Source: DATAVB01 sp040414495
Lineage (GTDB): Bacteria; Actinomycetota; Actinomycetes; Mycobacteriales; QHCD01
Length of the DNA: 40,354 nucleotides
Assembly: GCA_040414495.1 (NCBI GenBank)
Contig: JBEDUI010000208.1
Location: forward strand, 1-40,354
Direction of reading: 5' to 3'
Both the position numbers and the translations under genes were made by a program. Under the pieces are notes generated by a model. It did no database searches, was not told the DNA's origin, and saw nothing but the letters and a program-made list of their open reading frames with translations. This document shows, piece by piece, positions 14,020-22,102 of the stretch (position 1 is the stretch's first letter; the number at the start of each line of letters is the position of its first letter).

Positions 14020-16581
14020 TCAGAGGCCGGGGATCTGCATGCGCCGGGCCGGCTGCGACTGCTGCGCCAGCGATGCCAGCCACGAGGTGTGCCAACCGTC
14101 GAACCGGTCGACCGGCAGCGGCCGGGTGATCAGGTAGCCCTGCATCACGTCGCAACCCATCCCGCGCAGTAGATCCCGGGTCAGCTCGTCCTCGACGCCC
14201 TCGGCGACCACCCGGAAGCCAAGACTGTGACACAGCTCGATGATCGTTCGTACGATCGCCAGGTCACTGTCCCCGGTACCCATGCCGAGGATGAACGTCT
14301 TGTCGATCTTCACGTCGTCGACCGGCAGCTGGCTCAGGTACGCCAGCGACGAATACCCGGTCCCGAAGTCGTCGACGGCCAGCTGGACCCCAAGGTCGTG
14401 CAGCCGGTGCAGCACGGGCAGCGCGCGGTCCGGCTCGGCCATGACCATGCCCTCGGTGATCTCCAGCGTCAGCATCTCGTTTGGCACCCCGGTCTCGGCC
14501 AGCAGGCCCGAGACCGTCGGCACCAGCTCGGGGTCGAGCAGGCTCAGCACGGAGAGGTTGACCGCCACACCGATGCGTTGCTTGCGGTCAAGCCAGCGCC
14601 GGCACTGCCGCAGCGCCTCCTCGAGTACGTACGTGGTCAGCGGTCCGATCAGGCCGGTCCGCTCGGCCAGCGGGATGAACTCGTCCGGTGGCACGAAGCC
14701 GAATTCGTCGTGTTCCCAGCGCACCAACGCCTCGACCCCGTCGACGGCATTGCCTGGTAGCGCCACCTTGGGTTGGTAATGCAGATGCAGGCGGCCGGCG
14801 TTCAACGCGGCCCGCAGGTCGGTCGCCAGCTGCAGCCGGCGCAGACTGCCGCGTTCCATCTCCGAGGCGTACCGGACCACCGGCTGGTCGGTGTTCCGGG
14901 CCGCTTCGAGCGCGACGTTGGCCCGCTGCAGGAGTACCGCCGGGTCGGTGCCGTGAACCGGGGCGACGGCCAGGCCGCCGTGCAGCATCAGCTCGATGCT
15001 CACGTCGCCGATCTGGCCCGGCGGATGCAGCCGCTCGTACCAGCTGCGCAGCTGGGCCTGCAGCTCGCCGAGGTCGGTGCTCTGCAACAGCACGGCGAAG
15101 ACGTTGCCGCCGACTCGGGCGATCCGCATGCCCTCGGTCGAGAGCGCACGCAGCCGGTCGGCCACCGCGACTACGAGCTGGTCACCGGCGTCGTGGCCCA
15201 GGGTGTCGTTGACCACCTTCACGGCGTCGACCCCGAACACCGCGACGCCGATCGCGTCCTCGGGCTCGGACAGTCCCAGCGCCTGGGCGACCTCGACGCC
15301 GAACTGCACGCGGTTGGGCAGTCCGGTCAGTTGGTCGGTGAAGGCCTGCAGCCGCAGCCGTTCGACCAGTCGTTGGTTCTCAACCGCAGCGGCGAGGTGG
15401 CGGGCCAGGTTATCCAGCAGCCGGACCTCGTCGGCGGAGTACGCGCGGAACCGGACCTGGCGGTCGGCCGCCTCGACAATTCCCCAGACCCGGTCGCGAG
15501 TGCGCAATGGCGCGAGAATGACTTCGGTCGCGCCGCGGGTTTTCATCGCGTCGGCCCACAGTTGGTCCATGTCGCGATTTCGGGTCGTCACGAGCCGGCT
15601 GCGGCCGTCGGTGAGTACGGCGACTCGCAGGGCTTCACCCGGACAGGAGGTGCCCCAGCGCGGCTCATGGTCGGCCTCGACCGTGACGCTGGTCAGCGGC
15701 GCTTCGGCGTCGGGTTGCGCGGGTTCGTCGGCCGTGTCGTCGTCGGCGGCCAACAGCAATGTCACGGTGCGGGCGTTAAGCGTTTCCCGAATGAACTCCA
15801 GAAGTACGCCGATCGCCTCGGGCTCCGGTCGGGATTCCTCCACACGCTGGCTGAACGCGTATACCTGCCCGAGTCGCTCGTGCTGGGCAAGAAAACGGCG
15901 ATAGGCACGATGCCCCAGATAGAAAAGCGCGGCAACGACGACGAGCAAGATCGAGGCCCATGCATTAATCGTTACGACGAGAACGGCGATCAGCCCGACC
16001 GTCGTGTTGATAATGCCGACAACGACCGCTGGAACGGTCGCCGCTACGATTTGTCGCGCGCGGAAGTTGCGATCCGTAAAGCCAATCGCCGCCGCGACCA
16101 ACCCTGTGGCAACAATGCAGGCCGCGGCCACGCCCAGGTAAACGGCCAGCCAGGTCAACGGGCTGCGGACCGACGGTCCGGACTCAACCGCCGCTACGAC
16201 GGCGGCGGCGACCGCGATGTCGGCGGCATCGACGCCGAGATTGAAGACTGACTTTCCAACACCTGGTCGGCGCGTACTCAGGACGATGCATTTCGCCGTG
16301 AGACGCGCTGCCAGCAAGGAATGCGGCGCTACGGTCAGCAGCCCGACCACGAGCGGAATTTCTCCCGCAGCAAGCACGAACGCCTGCTTGCGGACCTCCA
16401 CGAACAACTGCGTGCGTTCGGCGACGACGTACCCGAGAGTCAGCGCGAGTGTCGCGAGAACATGCGTGCTCCGGTCATTGCCGGGCACGAATGGCCACAT
16501 CAGGGCCGCGAGGGCAGCGGGCACCGAAAACAGCACCGCATTCAGCACGCCAGCCCGAAGAGCTGCGGCATCCTTAGGCAT
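14020..16581 (-). CDS. Membrane GAF-GGDEF-EAL protein, probable cyclic-di-GMP phosphodiesterase
   Basis: An 853-residue protein with ATG start at 16581. About six to seven hydrophobic helices fill residues 10-222, then a GAF-like domain (about 240-405), a GGDEF domain (about 412-575) and an EAL domain (about 585-840). The GGDEF active-site motif reads GGNVF at 491-495, so diguanylate cyclase activity is unlikely and it may only bind GTP. The EAL site looks intact: EAL at 617-619, NLS at 675-677, EITE at 707-710, DDFGTGYSSL at 737-746, KID at 758-760, EGVE at 794-797. Hydrolysis of cyclic-di-GMP is the likely output, gated by the membrane and GAF sensors. The NWY-repeat gene lies 114 bp upstream in the same direction. 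Confidence 0.93.
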   Translation of the reverse strand: MPKDAAALRAGVLNAVLFSVPAALAALMWPFVPGNDRSTHVLATLALTLGYVVAERTQLFVEVRKQAFVLAAGEIPLVVGLLTVAPHSLLAARLTAKCIVLSTRRPGVGKSVFNLGVDAADIAVAAAVVAAVESGPSVRSPLTWLAVYLGVAAACIVATGLVAAAIGFTDRNFRARQIVAATVPAVVVGIINTTVGLIAVLVVTINAWASILLVVVAALFYLGHRAYRRFLAQHERLGQVYAFSQRVEESRPEPEAIGVLLEFIRETLNARTVTLLLAADDDTADEPAQPDAEAPLTSVTVEADHEPRWGTSCPGEALRVAVLTDGRSRLVTTRNRDMDQLWADAMKTRGATEVILAPLRTRDRVWGIVEAADRQVRFRAYSADEVRLLDNLARHLAAAVENQRLVERLRLQAFTDQLTGLPNRVQFGVEVAQALGLSEPEDAIGVAVFGVDAVKVVNDTLGHDAGDQLVVAVADRLRALSTEGMRIARVGGNVFAVLLQSTDLGELQAQLRSWYERLHPPGQIGDVSIELMLHGGLAVAPVHGTDPAVLLQRANVALEAARNTDQPVVRYASEMERGSLRRLQLATDLRAALNAGRLHLHYQPKVALPGNAVDGVEALVRWEHDEFGFVPPDEFIPLAERTGLIGPLTTYVLEEALRQCRRWLDRKQRIGVAVNLSVLSLLDPELVPTVSGLLAETGVPNEMLTLEITEGMVMAEPDRALPVLHRLHDLGVQLAVDDFGTGYSSLAYLSQLPVDDVKIDKTFILGMGTGDSDLAIVRTIIELCHSLGFRVVAEGVEDELTRDLLRGMGCDVMQGYLITRPLPVDRFDGWHTSWLASLAQQSQPARRMQIPGL

Positions 16582-16695
16582 AAGCCAGGCCCTCTCGGCT
16601 CCCCACCGCAGCTACCTCCTGACGGAGGGCTCGAGTGACGGTCGGGACAAAGAATAGACTGCCCGGGGTTTTAGCTGTAGAGGGTCAGCGAACGC

Positions 16696-16878
16696 TTAGT
16701 TGTACCAGTTGGTGCTGTCACCCGCGACGGCGTACCAGTTGGTGCTGCTGTCGACAAATCCATACCAGTTCGTGCTCTCACCGGTGATCCCGTACCAGTT
16801 GGTGCTGTCACCCGCGACTGAGTACCAGTTCACGCTGTCGTTAGCAACCAGTGACGAGGTGGTGGTGGAGGCGGTCAT
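16696..16878 (-). CDS. 60-residue protein of five tandem 10-residue NWY repeats
   Basis: ATG at 16878 is preceded by AAGGAG at 6-base spacing, the strongest ribosome-binding site in this part, and the gene ends with TAA. After a short leader, MTASTTTSSL, the protein is five consecutive decapeptides: VANDSVNWYS, VAGDSTNWYG, ITGESTNWYG, FVDSSTNWYA, VAGDSTNWYN. Asn-Trp-Tyr is invariant. Ser-Thr precedes it in four units and Ser-Val in the first. There is no cysteine, lysine, arginine or histidine, so it is acidic. No signal peptide or membrane segment is seen. The product matches no family I know. Possibilities are a multi-core peptide precursor, a secreted or self-assembling repeat peptide, or a peptide signal. 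No modifying enzyme is encoded nearby. It may be co-transcribed with the cyclic-di-GMP gene downstream. Confidence 0.8.
   Translation of the reverse strand: MTASTTTSSLVANDSVNWYSVAGDSTNWYGITGESTNWYGFVDSSTNWYAVAGDSTNWYN
16702..16851. repeat. Five 30-bp tandem DNA repeats inside the NWY gene
   Basis: The sequence TACCAGTT recurs at exact 30-bp steps (16703, 16733, 16763, 16793, 16823), each followed by GGTGCT or CGTGCT or a variant. The first and fourth units share GGTGCTGTCACCCGCGAC exactly, showing recent duplication or conversion. Others have diverged mostly outside the Asn-Trp-Tyr codons. Confidence 0.92.
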
Positions 16879-17324
16879 GGGGAGCTCCTTAGAACTAAAG
16901 AAATTCGGCCAAGGAAATGATGCCGCAAGAGAAGCGATCCGGCATACACAGCGAGAATGCTGCCCGTATTATTAGGGATTTGTCTGCCTAAGGCTACGGG
17001 TGGTAACAGCACCACTGGGCATTACTACGACCTAGAGCGTCGAATGTCCCAATCATGAATGCGCTTCACTTGATGCGAGTTCAAAGGTGCATGGGACAAA
17101 GGTGGTTGATTACAGAGCGCGATAATTTGACCGTCCATCCGGGAGCCACATGTCCCGCGTGGTCACCTCGGCCGATGTGGTTCAAGGCACATCCAGCTAC
17201 ACTTTGGACAGAACGGACAGGCGGCCCGATGGCACGAATCCGGGAAGTTTCGGGTCGGCCGGCCCACCTAACGTATGCGGCACAAAGCACCACACCGAAT
17301 GCTGAGTGCAGGGAGACCACCCTC
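16879..17324. other. Divergent intergenic region, locally A+T-rich
   Basis: About 445 bp between the NWY gene (minus) and the acidic protein gene (plus). The first 180 bp are clearly richer in A/T than the rest of the window, including TAATAAT around 16968-16974 that could be a -10 region for the minus-strand gene. The plus frame stays open from 17055 but its codon content is unlike a gene and I see no ribosome-binding site, so I treat it as non-coding. Confidence 0.5.
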
Positions 17325-18281
17325 ATGGAATTTCACGACGACACCACCTTTGATGCCACGGCGGGCGTGGACCATGGCGCGGACAGCTTCGGTGCTGACC
17401 ACGACAATGGCCTGGGCGACACGATGACCGGCGATGATCACTACGGCATGGTCGCCAACGATGGCTCGGGCGACGACAGCTCTCCGTACGGCGACAGCAG
17501 CGACTCCGGCGACGGCAGCCCATACGGCGGCCAGGCCGCGGGATACAGCGGCGGCAGCGACAGCTCCAGTGGCGGATCGTCGGCCGCTGGCAGCGGCACC
17601 GTGTCGATCGTGGTGGACGGTCAGGAGTACACCGAGGCCGGTACGCCCGACTCCAGCGGCGCGCTCGAAGCCGAAATCCACCTGTCCGACGGCGACACCG
17701 TCGAGGCGATCGACACCGACCACGACGGCCAGGCCGACCACGCGATCATCTTCGACTCCTCCGGCAATCCGGTCGACGCGCAACACGTCGACCCCAGCAG
17801 CGGTCAGTGGATCGACGACACCGCTGCCGAGAGCGGCGGCGGCACACCGCCGACCGACGGGACCGACGGCACCGACCCGACCGGCGGCACCAACGGCGGG
17901 TCGACCACCGGCGACACCAGCCAGACCGGCGGCGACTCTGGCCAGACCGGCGGCGCCGAAGGCGCGGGCGCCGGCCAGATCGCGGTCGAGGTCAACGGCC
18001 AGGAGGTCACCGGAACCGAAACCATCGACGTCAACCAGGACGGTCACGCCGACAGCGCGGTGATGGAGGCCGACGGCAAGACCTACCTGCTGACCGACTT
18101 CAACGGCGACGGGCAGGCCGACCACGTCGAGGTCGGCGCGGACGGTCAGTGGAAGGGCGGGTACACGATCGAGGGCGACGGCCAGTACCTTCCCGACCCG
18201 GGGACCACACCGGACCCCAGCGACATGCCGAACTTCGCGGTCGACCCGCAGACCGGCGAGTGGGTCTCGGACAACAGCTGA
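17325..18281 (+). CDS. Acidic Asp/Gly/Ser-rich protein with calcium-loop-like motifs (DUF6802-like)
   Basis: A 318-residue protein with ATG 17325 after AGGGAG at 9 bases. Residues 1-88 are low complexity (Asp, Gly, Ser, His) with no signal peptide. Two similar modules follow, each starting with a short strand (VSIVVDGQEYTE, IAVEVNGQEVTG) and carrying loops of the DxDxDG kind: DTDHDGQADH, DVNQDGHADS and DFNGDGQADH. They are separated by a Thr/Gly-rich linker of about 55 residues. Such loops bind calcium in dockerin or EF-hand-like folds, and the arrangement recalls actinobacterial DUF6802 proteins. Function is unknown. An extracytoplasmic role would need an unusual export route, since no leader is visible. 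Confidence 0.8.
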   Translation: MEFHDDTTFDATAGVDHGADSFGADHDNGLGDTMTGDDHYGMVANDGSGDDSSPYGDSSDSGDGSPYGGQAAGYSGGSDSSSGGSSAAGSGTVSIVVDGQEYTEAGTPDSSGALEAEIHLSDGDTVEAIDTDHDGQADHAIIFDSSGNPVDAQHVDPSSGQWIDDTAAESGGGTPPTDGTDGTDPTGGTNGGSTTGDTSQTGGDSGQTGGAEGAGAGQIAVEVNGQEVTGTETIDVNQDGHADSAVMEADGKTYLLTDFNGDGQADHVEVGADGQWKGGYTIEGDGQYLPDPGTTPDPSDMPNFAVDPQTGEWVSDNS

Positions 18282-18296
18282 CCTGCGTACGAAAAT

Positions 18297-18330
18297 ACTG
18301 GGCGGCACCGAATCATCGGTGCCGCCCAGT
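18297..18330. terminator. Bidirectional terminator between convergent genes
   Basis: ACTGGGCGGCACCGA and TCGGTGCCGCCCAGT form a perfect 15-bp stem with a 4-base loop, 15 bp after the acidic protein's stop and 6 bp from the end of the convergent ABC permease. GAAAAT lies on one side. It can serve both strands. Confidence 0.9.
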
Positions 18331-18336
18331 GTCACG

Positions 18337-19197
18337 TCAGCTCGATACGTCCTTGCCGCCGAACCGGGCCCAGGCCAGCGAGAAGAAGATCGCCGCGTAC
18401 GCCAATGCGATCAGCAGGCCGTGCACCACGTTCGTGGTGATCATCGGGGTACGTAACAGGTCGCCGAAATCCAGCCAACGGTGGTTGAGCAGATACGGCT
18501 GGATCGCGTGCAACTGCGGGACCGCGTCGAGCACCTGGATGATGATCGCCAGGCCCGCGGTAGCGGCCATCGCGGCCACCGACGCCTCGACCAGCACCGA
18601 CACGAACAACCCGACCGCGGCCAACGCGGCCATCCCTGCGGCGACGTACAGGCTGGACAGGAACAGCCGCCACAGCACCTCGCCCATCCCGACGGTGTTG
18701 CCCGACAGCAAGGTGGCAGCGCCGCGCGGGAACAGGATCAGGCCGATGATCACGCCGACGGCCGAGACCAACAGCGTCGCCGCCAGCGCGAACACGACCG
18801 TGGTCGCGTACTTCACCGCCAACAGCCGGGTGCGGCTGACCGGGACGACCAGCAGATAACGCAATGTCCCCGCGCCCGCCTCGCCGGCCACCGCGTCGCC
18901 GGAGACCACCGACACGGCCAACGGCAGGAAGATCGGAATCACCACGGTCAACGTGGTGAACGCGACGAACACGCCGTTCTGCGTGATCTGCGTGATGAAC
19001 TGCGGTCCGCCGTCGCCCGGCTTCGGGGTGGACAGCTTCACCGCGATCGCGATCAAGATCGGTACGGCACCCAGTACGGCCAGCGCCACCTGGTTGCGCC
19101 GCCGCCCGAACACCATCGCCAACTCGGACCGGAAGAACCGGGTACTCACCGGACGCGCGACCGGCAACGACCGCGCCGCCACGTCAACCGCTGACAT
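18337..19197 (-). CDS. ABC-2 type transporter permease
   Basis: A 286-residue membrane protein with six predicted helices and the ABC-2 feature GDAVAGEAGAGTLRYLLVVPVSR between helices 2 and 3. It forms the membrane part of an exporter with the ATPase encoded just upstream, whose end overlaps this gene's start by 14 bp. The three-gene unit LolA-like protein, ATPase, permease is divergent from a two-component system and probably controlled by it. Substrate unknown. Confidence 0.9.
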   Translation of the reverse strand: MSAVDVAARSLPVARPVSTRFFRSELAMVFGRRRNQVALAVLGAVPILIAIAVKLSTPKPGDGGPQFITQITQNGVFVAFTTLTVVIPIFLPLAVSVVSGDAVAGEAGAGTLRYLLVVPVSRTRLLAVKYATTVVFALAATLLVSAVGVIIGLILFPRGAATLLSGNTVGMGEVLWRLFLSSLYVAAGMAALAAVGLFVSVLVEASVAAMAATAGLAIIIQVLDAVPQLHAIQPYLLNHRWLDFGDLLRTPMITTNVVHGLLIALAYAAIFFSLAWARFGGKDVSS

Positions 19198-20170
19198 CGA
19201 AGCCCTCCCCCGTCAGTGCGACAAATACGTCCTCCAGCGTCGGGGCGTCCACGATGAACCCGCGGACCCCGACCCCGGAGCGAACCAATTCGGCGTTGAT
19301 CTCCTCCGGCGCCCGACCATCCAGCGCGGCGGATACCTCGGTGCCCTGCCGGTTCACCTGCTCCAGGCCCAGCCGGGACAGCACCGCGGCCGCTTCGCCC
19401 GGCGCTCCGGTGTGGACCCGGACCCGGGCGACCTGCCCTTCCCGTAAGGCTTCCAGCGTTCCCTGCCGGATCAGGTTGCCGGCGTGCATGACACCGACGT
19501 GCGTACAGATCTGCTCGACCTCGGACAGCAGGTGCGAGGAGACCAGGACGGTGGTGCCCTCGTCGGCCAGCGAACCGACCAGCGACCGCACCTCGCGGGT
19601 ACCCTGCGGGTCCAGGCCGTTGGTGGGTTCGTCGAGTACGAGCAACTCGCGCGGCTGCAGCAGTGCGGCCGCGATTCCCAGCCGCTGCTTCATGCCCAGC
19701 GAGTAGTTGCGGACCTTCTTGCCCGCCGCGACGGTCAACCCCACCCGGTCCAGCGCCTCCCCGATCCGCTTTTTTGCGGTGCGCGGATCCGCGGTGCGGT
19801 CGGCCGCATCGAGCCGGGTCAGGTTGGCCTGACCGGACAGATGCAGATGGAACGCCGGGCCCTCGACCAGAGCGCCGACCCGCGGCAGGATCTGGCCGGC
19901 CCGGCTGGGCATCGACAACCCGAACAGTTCGTGCGTGCCGGCCGTCGGCGCGATCAGCCCGAGCAGCATCCGGATCGTCGTGGTCTTGCCCGAGCCGTTG
20001 GGCCCGAGGAATCCGTAGACGCTGCCGTACGGGACCTCCAGGTCGATGGCGTTGACCGCCACCTGGCCGCCGCGGAACCGCTTGGTCAGGCCGTGCGTGC
20101 TCACGGCGGGGACAGCCCCGGCCGCATCGCGGTCGAGGCTGCCCGTGCTCGGTTGCGTCGTTGTCGTCAT
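19184..20170 (-). CDS. ABC transporter ATP-binding protein (exporter)
   Basis: A 328-residue ATPase. Walker A GPNGSGKT is at 56-63, signature YSLGM at 156-160, Walker B LLVLDEP at 176-182 and the H-loop SSHLL near 212. A C-terminal domain of about 90 residues follows, typical of DrrA/BcrA-type exporters. The N-terminal 22 residues are Thr/Ser-rich and dispensable-looking. The ATG overlaps the upstream LolA-like gene by one base (TGATG). It pairs with the permease downstream. Confidence 0.92.
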   Translation of the reverse strand: MTTTTQPSTGSLDRDAAGAVPAVSTHGLTKRFRGGQVAVNAIDLEVPYGSVYGFLGPNGSGKTTTIRMLLGLIAPTAGTHELFGLSMPSRAGQILPRVGALVEGPAFHLHLSGQANLTRLDAADRTADPRTAKKRIGEALDRVGLTVAAGKKVRNYSLGMKQRLGIAAALLQPRELLVLDEPTNGLDPQGTREVRSLVGSLADEGTTVLVSSHLLSEVEQICTHVGVMHAGNLIRQGTLEALREGQVARVRVHTGAPGEAAAVLSRLGLEQVNRQGTEVSAALDGRAPEEINAELVRSGVGVRGFIVDAPTLEDVFVALTGEGFDVSG

Positions 20171-21354
20171 CAGTGGCCAGCGGCGGCGTACAGCTGGTCG
20201 GCCGGAACCGCGCCGACGATCAGCCGCCCGTCGTCGGTGAACAGCGCGTTGACCAGGGAGGAGGAGAACAGCCGGCCACTGCCCCAGCTACCGCTGACGT
20301 GCGGGAGCTGTCCGAGTACGGCGTTCAACTGCCCGGCGGACTTGCCCTGCGGCAGCTTCACATTCTTCAGGACCAGGACCTGGGTCCAACCGTTGCCGAC
20401 CACGGTCGGCGCCTCGCTGGAGTTCTTAGGGTTCTTGTTGTTCGCCCCGCCGAACGCGCCCAGCGAGCCCTGCTTCACCGTCGCGCCCTGCGGCGGGGAG
20501 AACTGGAATTCGCTCGCGGACGGCTTGCTGAAGCTGACTTGCGTGAAGCCGACCTCGAACGCTGGGCTGCTGTGGCCCTTGGCGTAGATCTGCACCCGCA
20601 ACGGCTCGTGCGTCGCGGAGTCGAGCGCGATCTTGACCGAGCCGACCAGCGAGCTGGTGTCCCGCGGCGCGATCGCCAACTGGTACGCCGAACGCCCGGC
20701 CAGCGAGACCGTGCCTTCGGTGGTGACCTTGGTCGTCGGGTTGATCGCGGCCAGCGCCTTCTGCGCGGCCTGCTGCGGGGTGAGCGGCGTGGTGGGCTTT
20801 GGCTCCGGCTTGGCGGTCTTCGCCGGCAGCTGGTAGTGGGTCACCGAGTTGTTGGTGCTCGACCACTGCCAGAGGTTGGTGTTGTTCCGGATCAAGTCGG
20901 TCTCGCCGAGCGTGCCCAGCAGCGCCGTCCGGACCTGCTGCGGTCCGGCGTACCAGACCCGCATCGTGTGCGAACCGGTGAGGAGCGAGGACAGATCCGT
21001 ACTGCCCCGGCCGCCCATCAGGCCGGAAACGTCGGGCAGTCCGAGGTCGGCATGCTGCACGACCGTGCCGGAGAACCCGGAGACATGCGCCGTCTCGGCC
21101 TCGCTGAGCAACGTCGCCGGCGACTTCGCCGGAAGCGACGGCGCCGCGCTGGCCGACATCGCGCCGCTGATACCGAGGCCCGAACCGATGCCGACGGCTA
21201 CCACCAGTGGCGCCGCCCATCGCCATGATCGAGCAGATAGCACCCTGACCACCCATTCCGTACGTTTGCCGTGTCGTACCTTCGTGAACACATCCTGCGA
21301 CCGGCAAGCTGTGACCTCGCTGAGAAGCGGCAACAGCGTTCTCAGCGCGCTCAC
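20170..21354 (-). CDS. LolA-like secreted/lipid-carrier protein (DUF2092-type)
   Basis: A 394-residue frame with GTG at 21354 and GGGAG 8 bases upstream. A basic segment and hydrophobic helix (about 47-65) end in SASAAP, a signal-peptidase-type site. The rest is a beta-rich LolA-like domain, with MRVWYAGPQQVRTALLG and AYQLAIAPRDT as landmarks. Starts at internal GTG codons (for example 21252) would give a shorter, more ordinary signal peptide, and which is used is unresolved. Actinobacterial relatives are often encoded with ABC-2 exporters, as here, suggesting handling of a lipid or lipoprotein at the outer membrane face. Confidence 0.8.
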   Translation of the reverse strand: MSALRTLLPLLSEVTACRSQDVFTKVRHGKRTEWVVRVLSARSWRWAAPLVVAVGIGSGLGISGAMSASAAPSLPAKSPATLLSEAETAHVSGFSGTVVQHADLGLPDVSGLMGGRGSTDLSSLLTGSHTMRVWYAGPQQVRTALLGTLGETDLIRNNTNLWQWSSTNNSVTHYQLPAKTAKPEPKPTTPLTPQQAAQKALAAINPTTKVTTEGTVSLAGRSAYQLAIAPRDTSSLVGSVKIALDSATHEPLRVQIYAKGHSSPAFEVGFTQVSFSKPSASEFQFSPPQGATVKQGSLGAFGGANNKNPKNSSEAPTVVGNGWTQVLVLKNVKLPQGKSAGQLNAVLGQLPHVSGSWGSGRLFSSSLVNALFTDDGRLIVGAVPADQLYAAAGH

Positions 21355-21390
21355 AGCGTCATCTCCCGACGATACGGTGACCGTTGCGCC

Positions 21391-21415
21391 AGTTGTAGGG
21401 GCGCCACTTGTAGGG
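21391..21415 (+). promoter_or_regulatory. Direct repeat before the OmpR-type regulator gene
   Basis: AGTTGTAGGG (21391-21400) and ACTTGTAGGG (21406-21415) recur at 15-bp spacing immediately before the GTG at 21423, the second merging with the ribosome-binding site. They could be a binding site for the regulator itself, but this is only suggestive. Confidence 0.3.
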
Positions 21416-21422
21416 AGGAACC

Positions 21423-22100
21423 GTGCGGGTGTTGGTCGTCGAGGACGAGGTACGGCTGGCCGACGCGGTGCGGACCGGACTCGTCGCGGAGGGGTTCGCG
21501 GTCGACGTCGCGCACACCGGCACCGACGGCCTGCACATGGCCCGCGAGGGCAGCTACGACGCGATGCTGCTGGACATCATGCTGCCGGGGCTCTCCGGAT
21601 ACCGGGTGGCACAGGCATTGCGGGCCGAGGACAACTGGGTGCCGATCCTGATGCTCACGGCCAAGGACGGCGAATACGACGAAGCCGACGGCCTGGATGT
21701 CGGGGCCGATGACTACCTGACCAAGCCGTTCTCGTTCGTCGTGCTGTTGGCCCGGTTGCGGGCGTTGCTGCGCCGGGCCGCGCCGCCGCGGCCGACCGTA
21801 CTGCGGGCCGGCGACCTGTCGCTGGATCCGGCCACCCGGGCGGTGTGCCGGGACTCCTCGACGATCGAGTTGACGCCGAAGGAGTTCGGTCTGCTCGAAT
21901 ACCTGCTGCGCCGGGCCGGGGACGTCGTCTCCAAAACCGAGATCCTGGCCCACGTGTGGGATGCGCACTACGACGGCGACCCGAACGTGGTCGAGGTCTA
22001 CATCGGGTACCTGCGGCGCAAGATCGACGCTCCGTACGGGCGGCAGGCGGTGCAGACGGTACGTGGTGCCGGGTACCGGCTGGCCGCCGACGGCGGGTAA
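21423..22100 (+). CDS. OmpR-family response regulator
   Basis: A 225-residue regulator with GTG start after AGGGAGGAA. The receiver domain has acidic pocket Glu7-Asp8, phosphoacceptor Asp51 (MLLDIMLPG), Thr79 and Lys101. A winged-helix domain (about 128-222) contains LTPKEFGLLEYLLRRAGDVVS and ends VRGAGYRLA. The sensor kinase follows 2 bp later. It is divergent from the LolA-ABC unit, which is a likely target. Confidence 0.95.
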   Translation: MRVLVVEDEVRLADAVRTGLVAEGFAVDVAHTGTDGLHMAREGSYDAMLLDIMLPGLSGYRVAQALRAEDNWVPILMLTAKDGEYDEADGLDVGADDYLTKPFSFVVLLARLRALLRRAAPPRPTVLRAGDLSLDPATRAVCRDSSTIELTPKEFGLLEYLLRRAGDVVSKTEILAHVWDAHYDGDPNVVEVYIGYLRRKIDAPYGRQAVQTVRGAGYRLAADGG

Positions 22101-22102
22101 CC

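Noticed and set aside
16702..16851. Regular 30-bp repeats as a possible CRISPR array
   Set aside because: The units are contiguous with no unique spacers, stay in one reading frame and encode decapeptides behind a strong ribosome-binding site.
17055..17324. Longer N-terminus for the acidic protein (open from 17055)
   Set aside because: The added 90 residues are Trp/Arg/Cys-rich, unlike the acidic protein. A good ribosome-binding site precedes ATG 17325.
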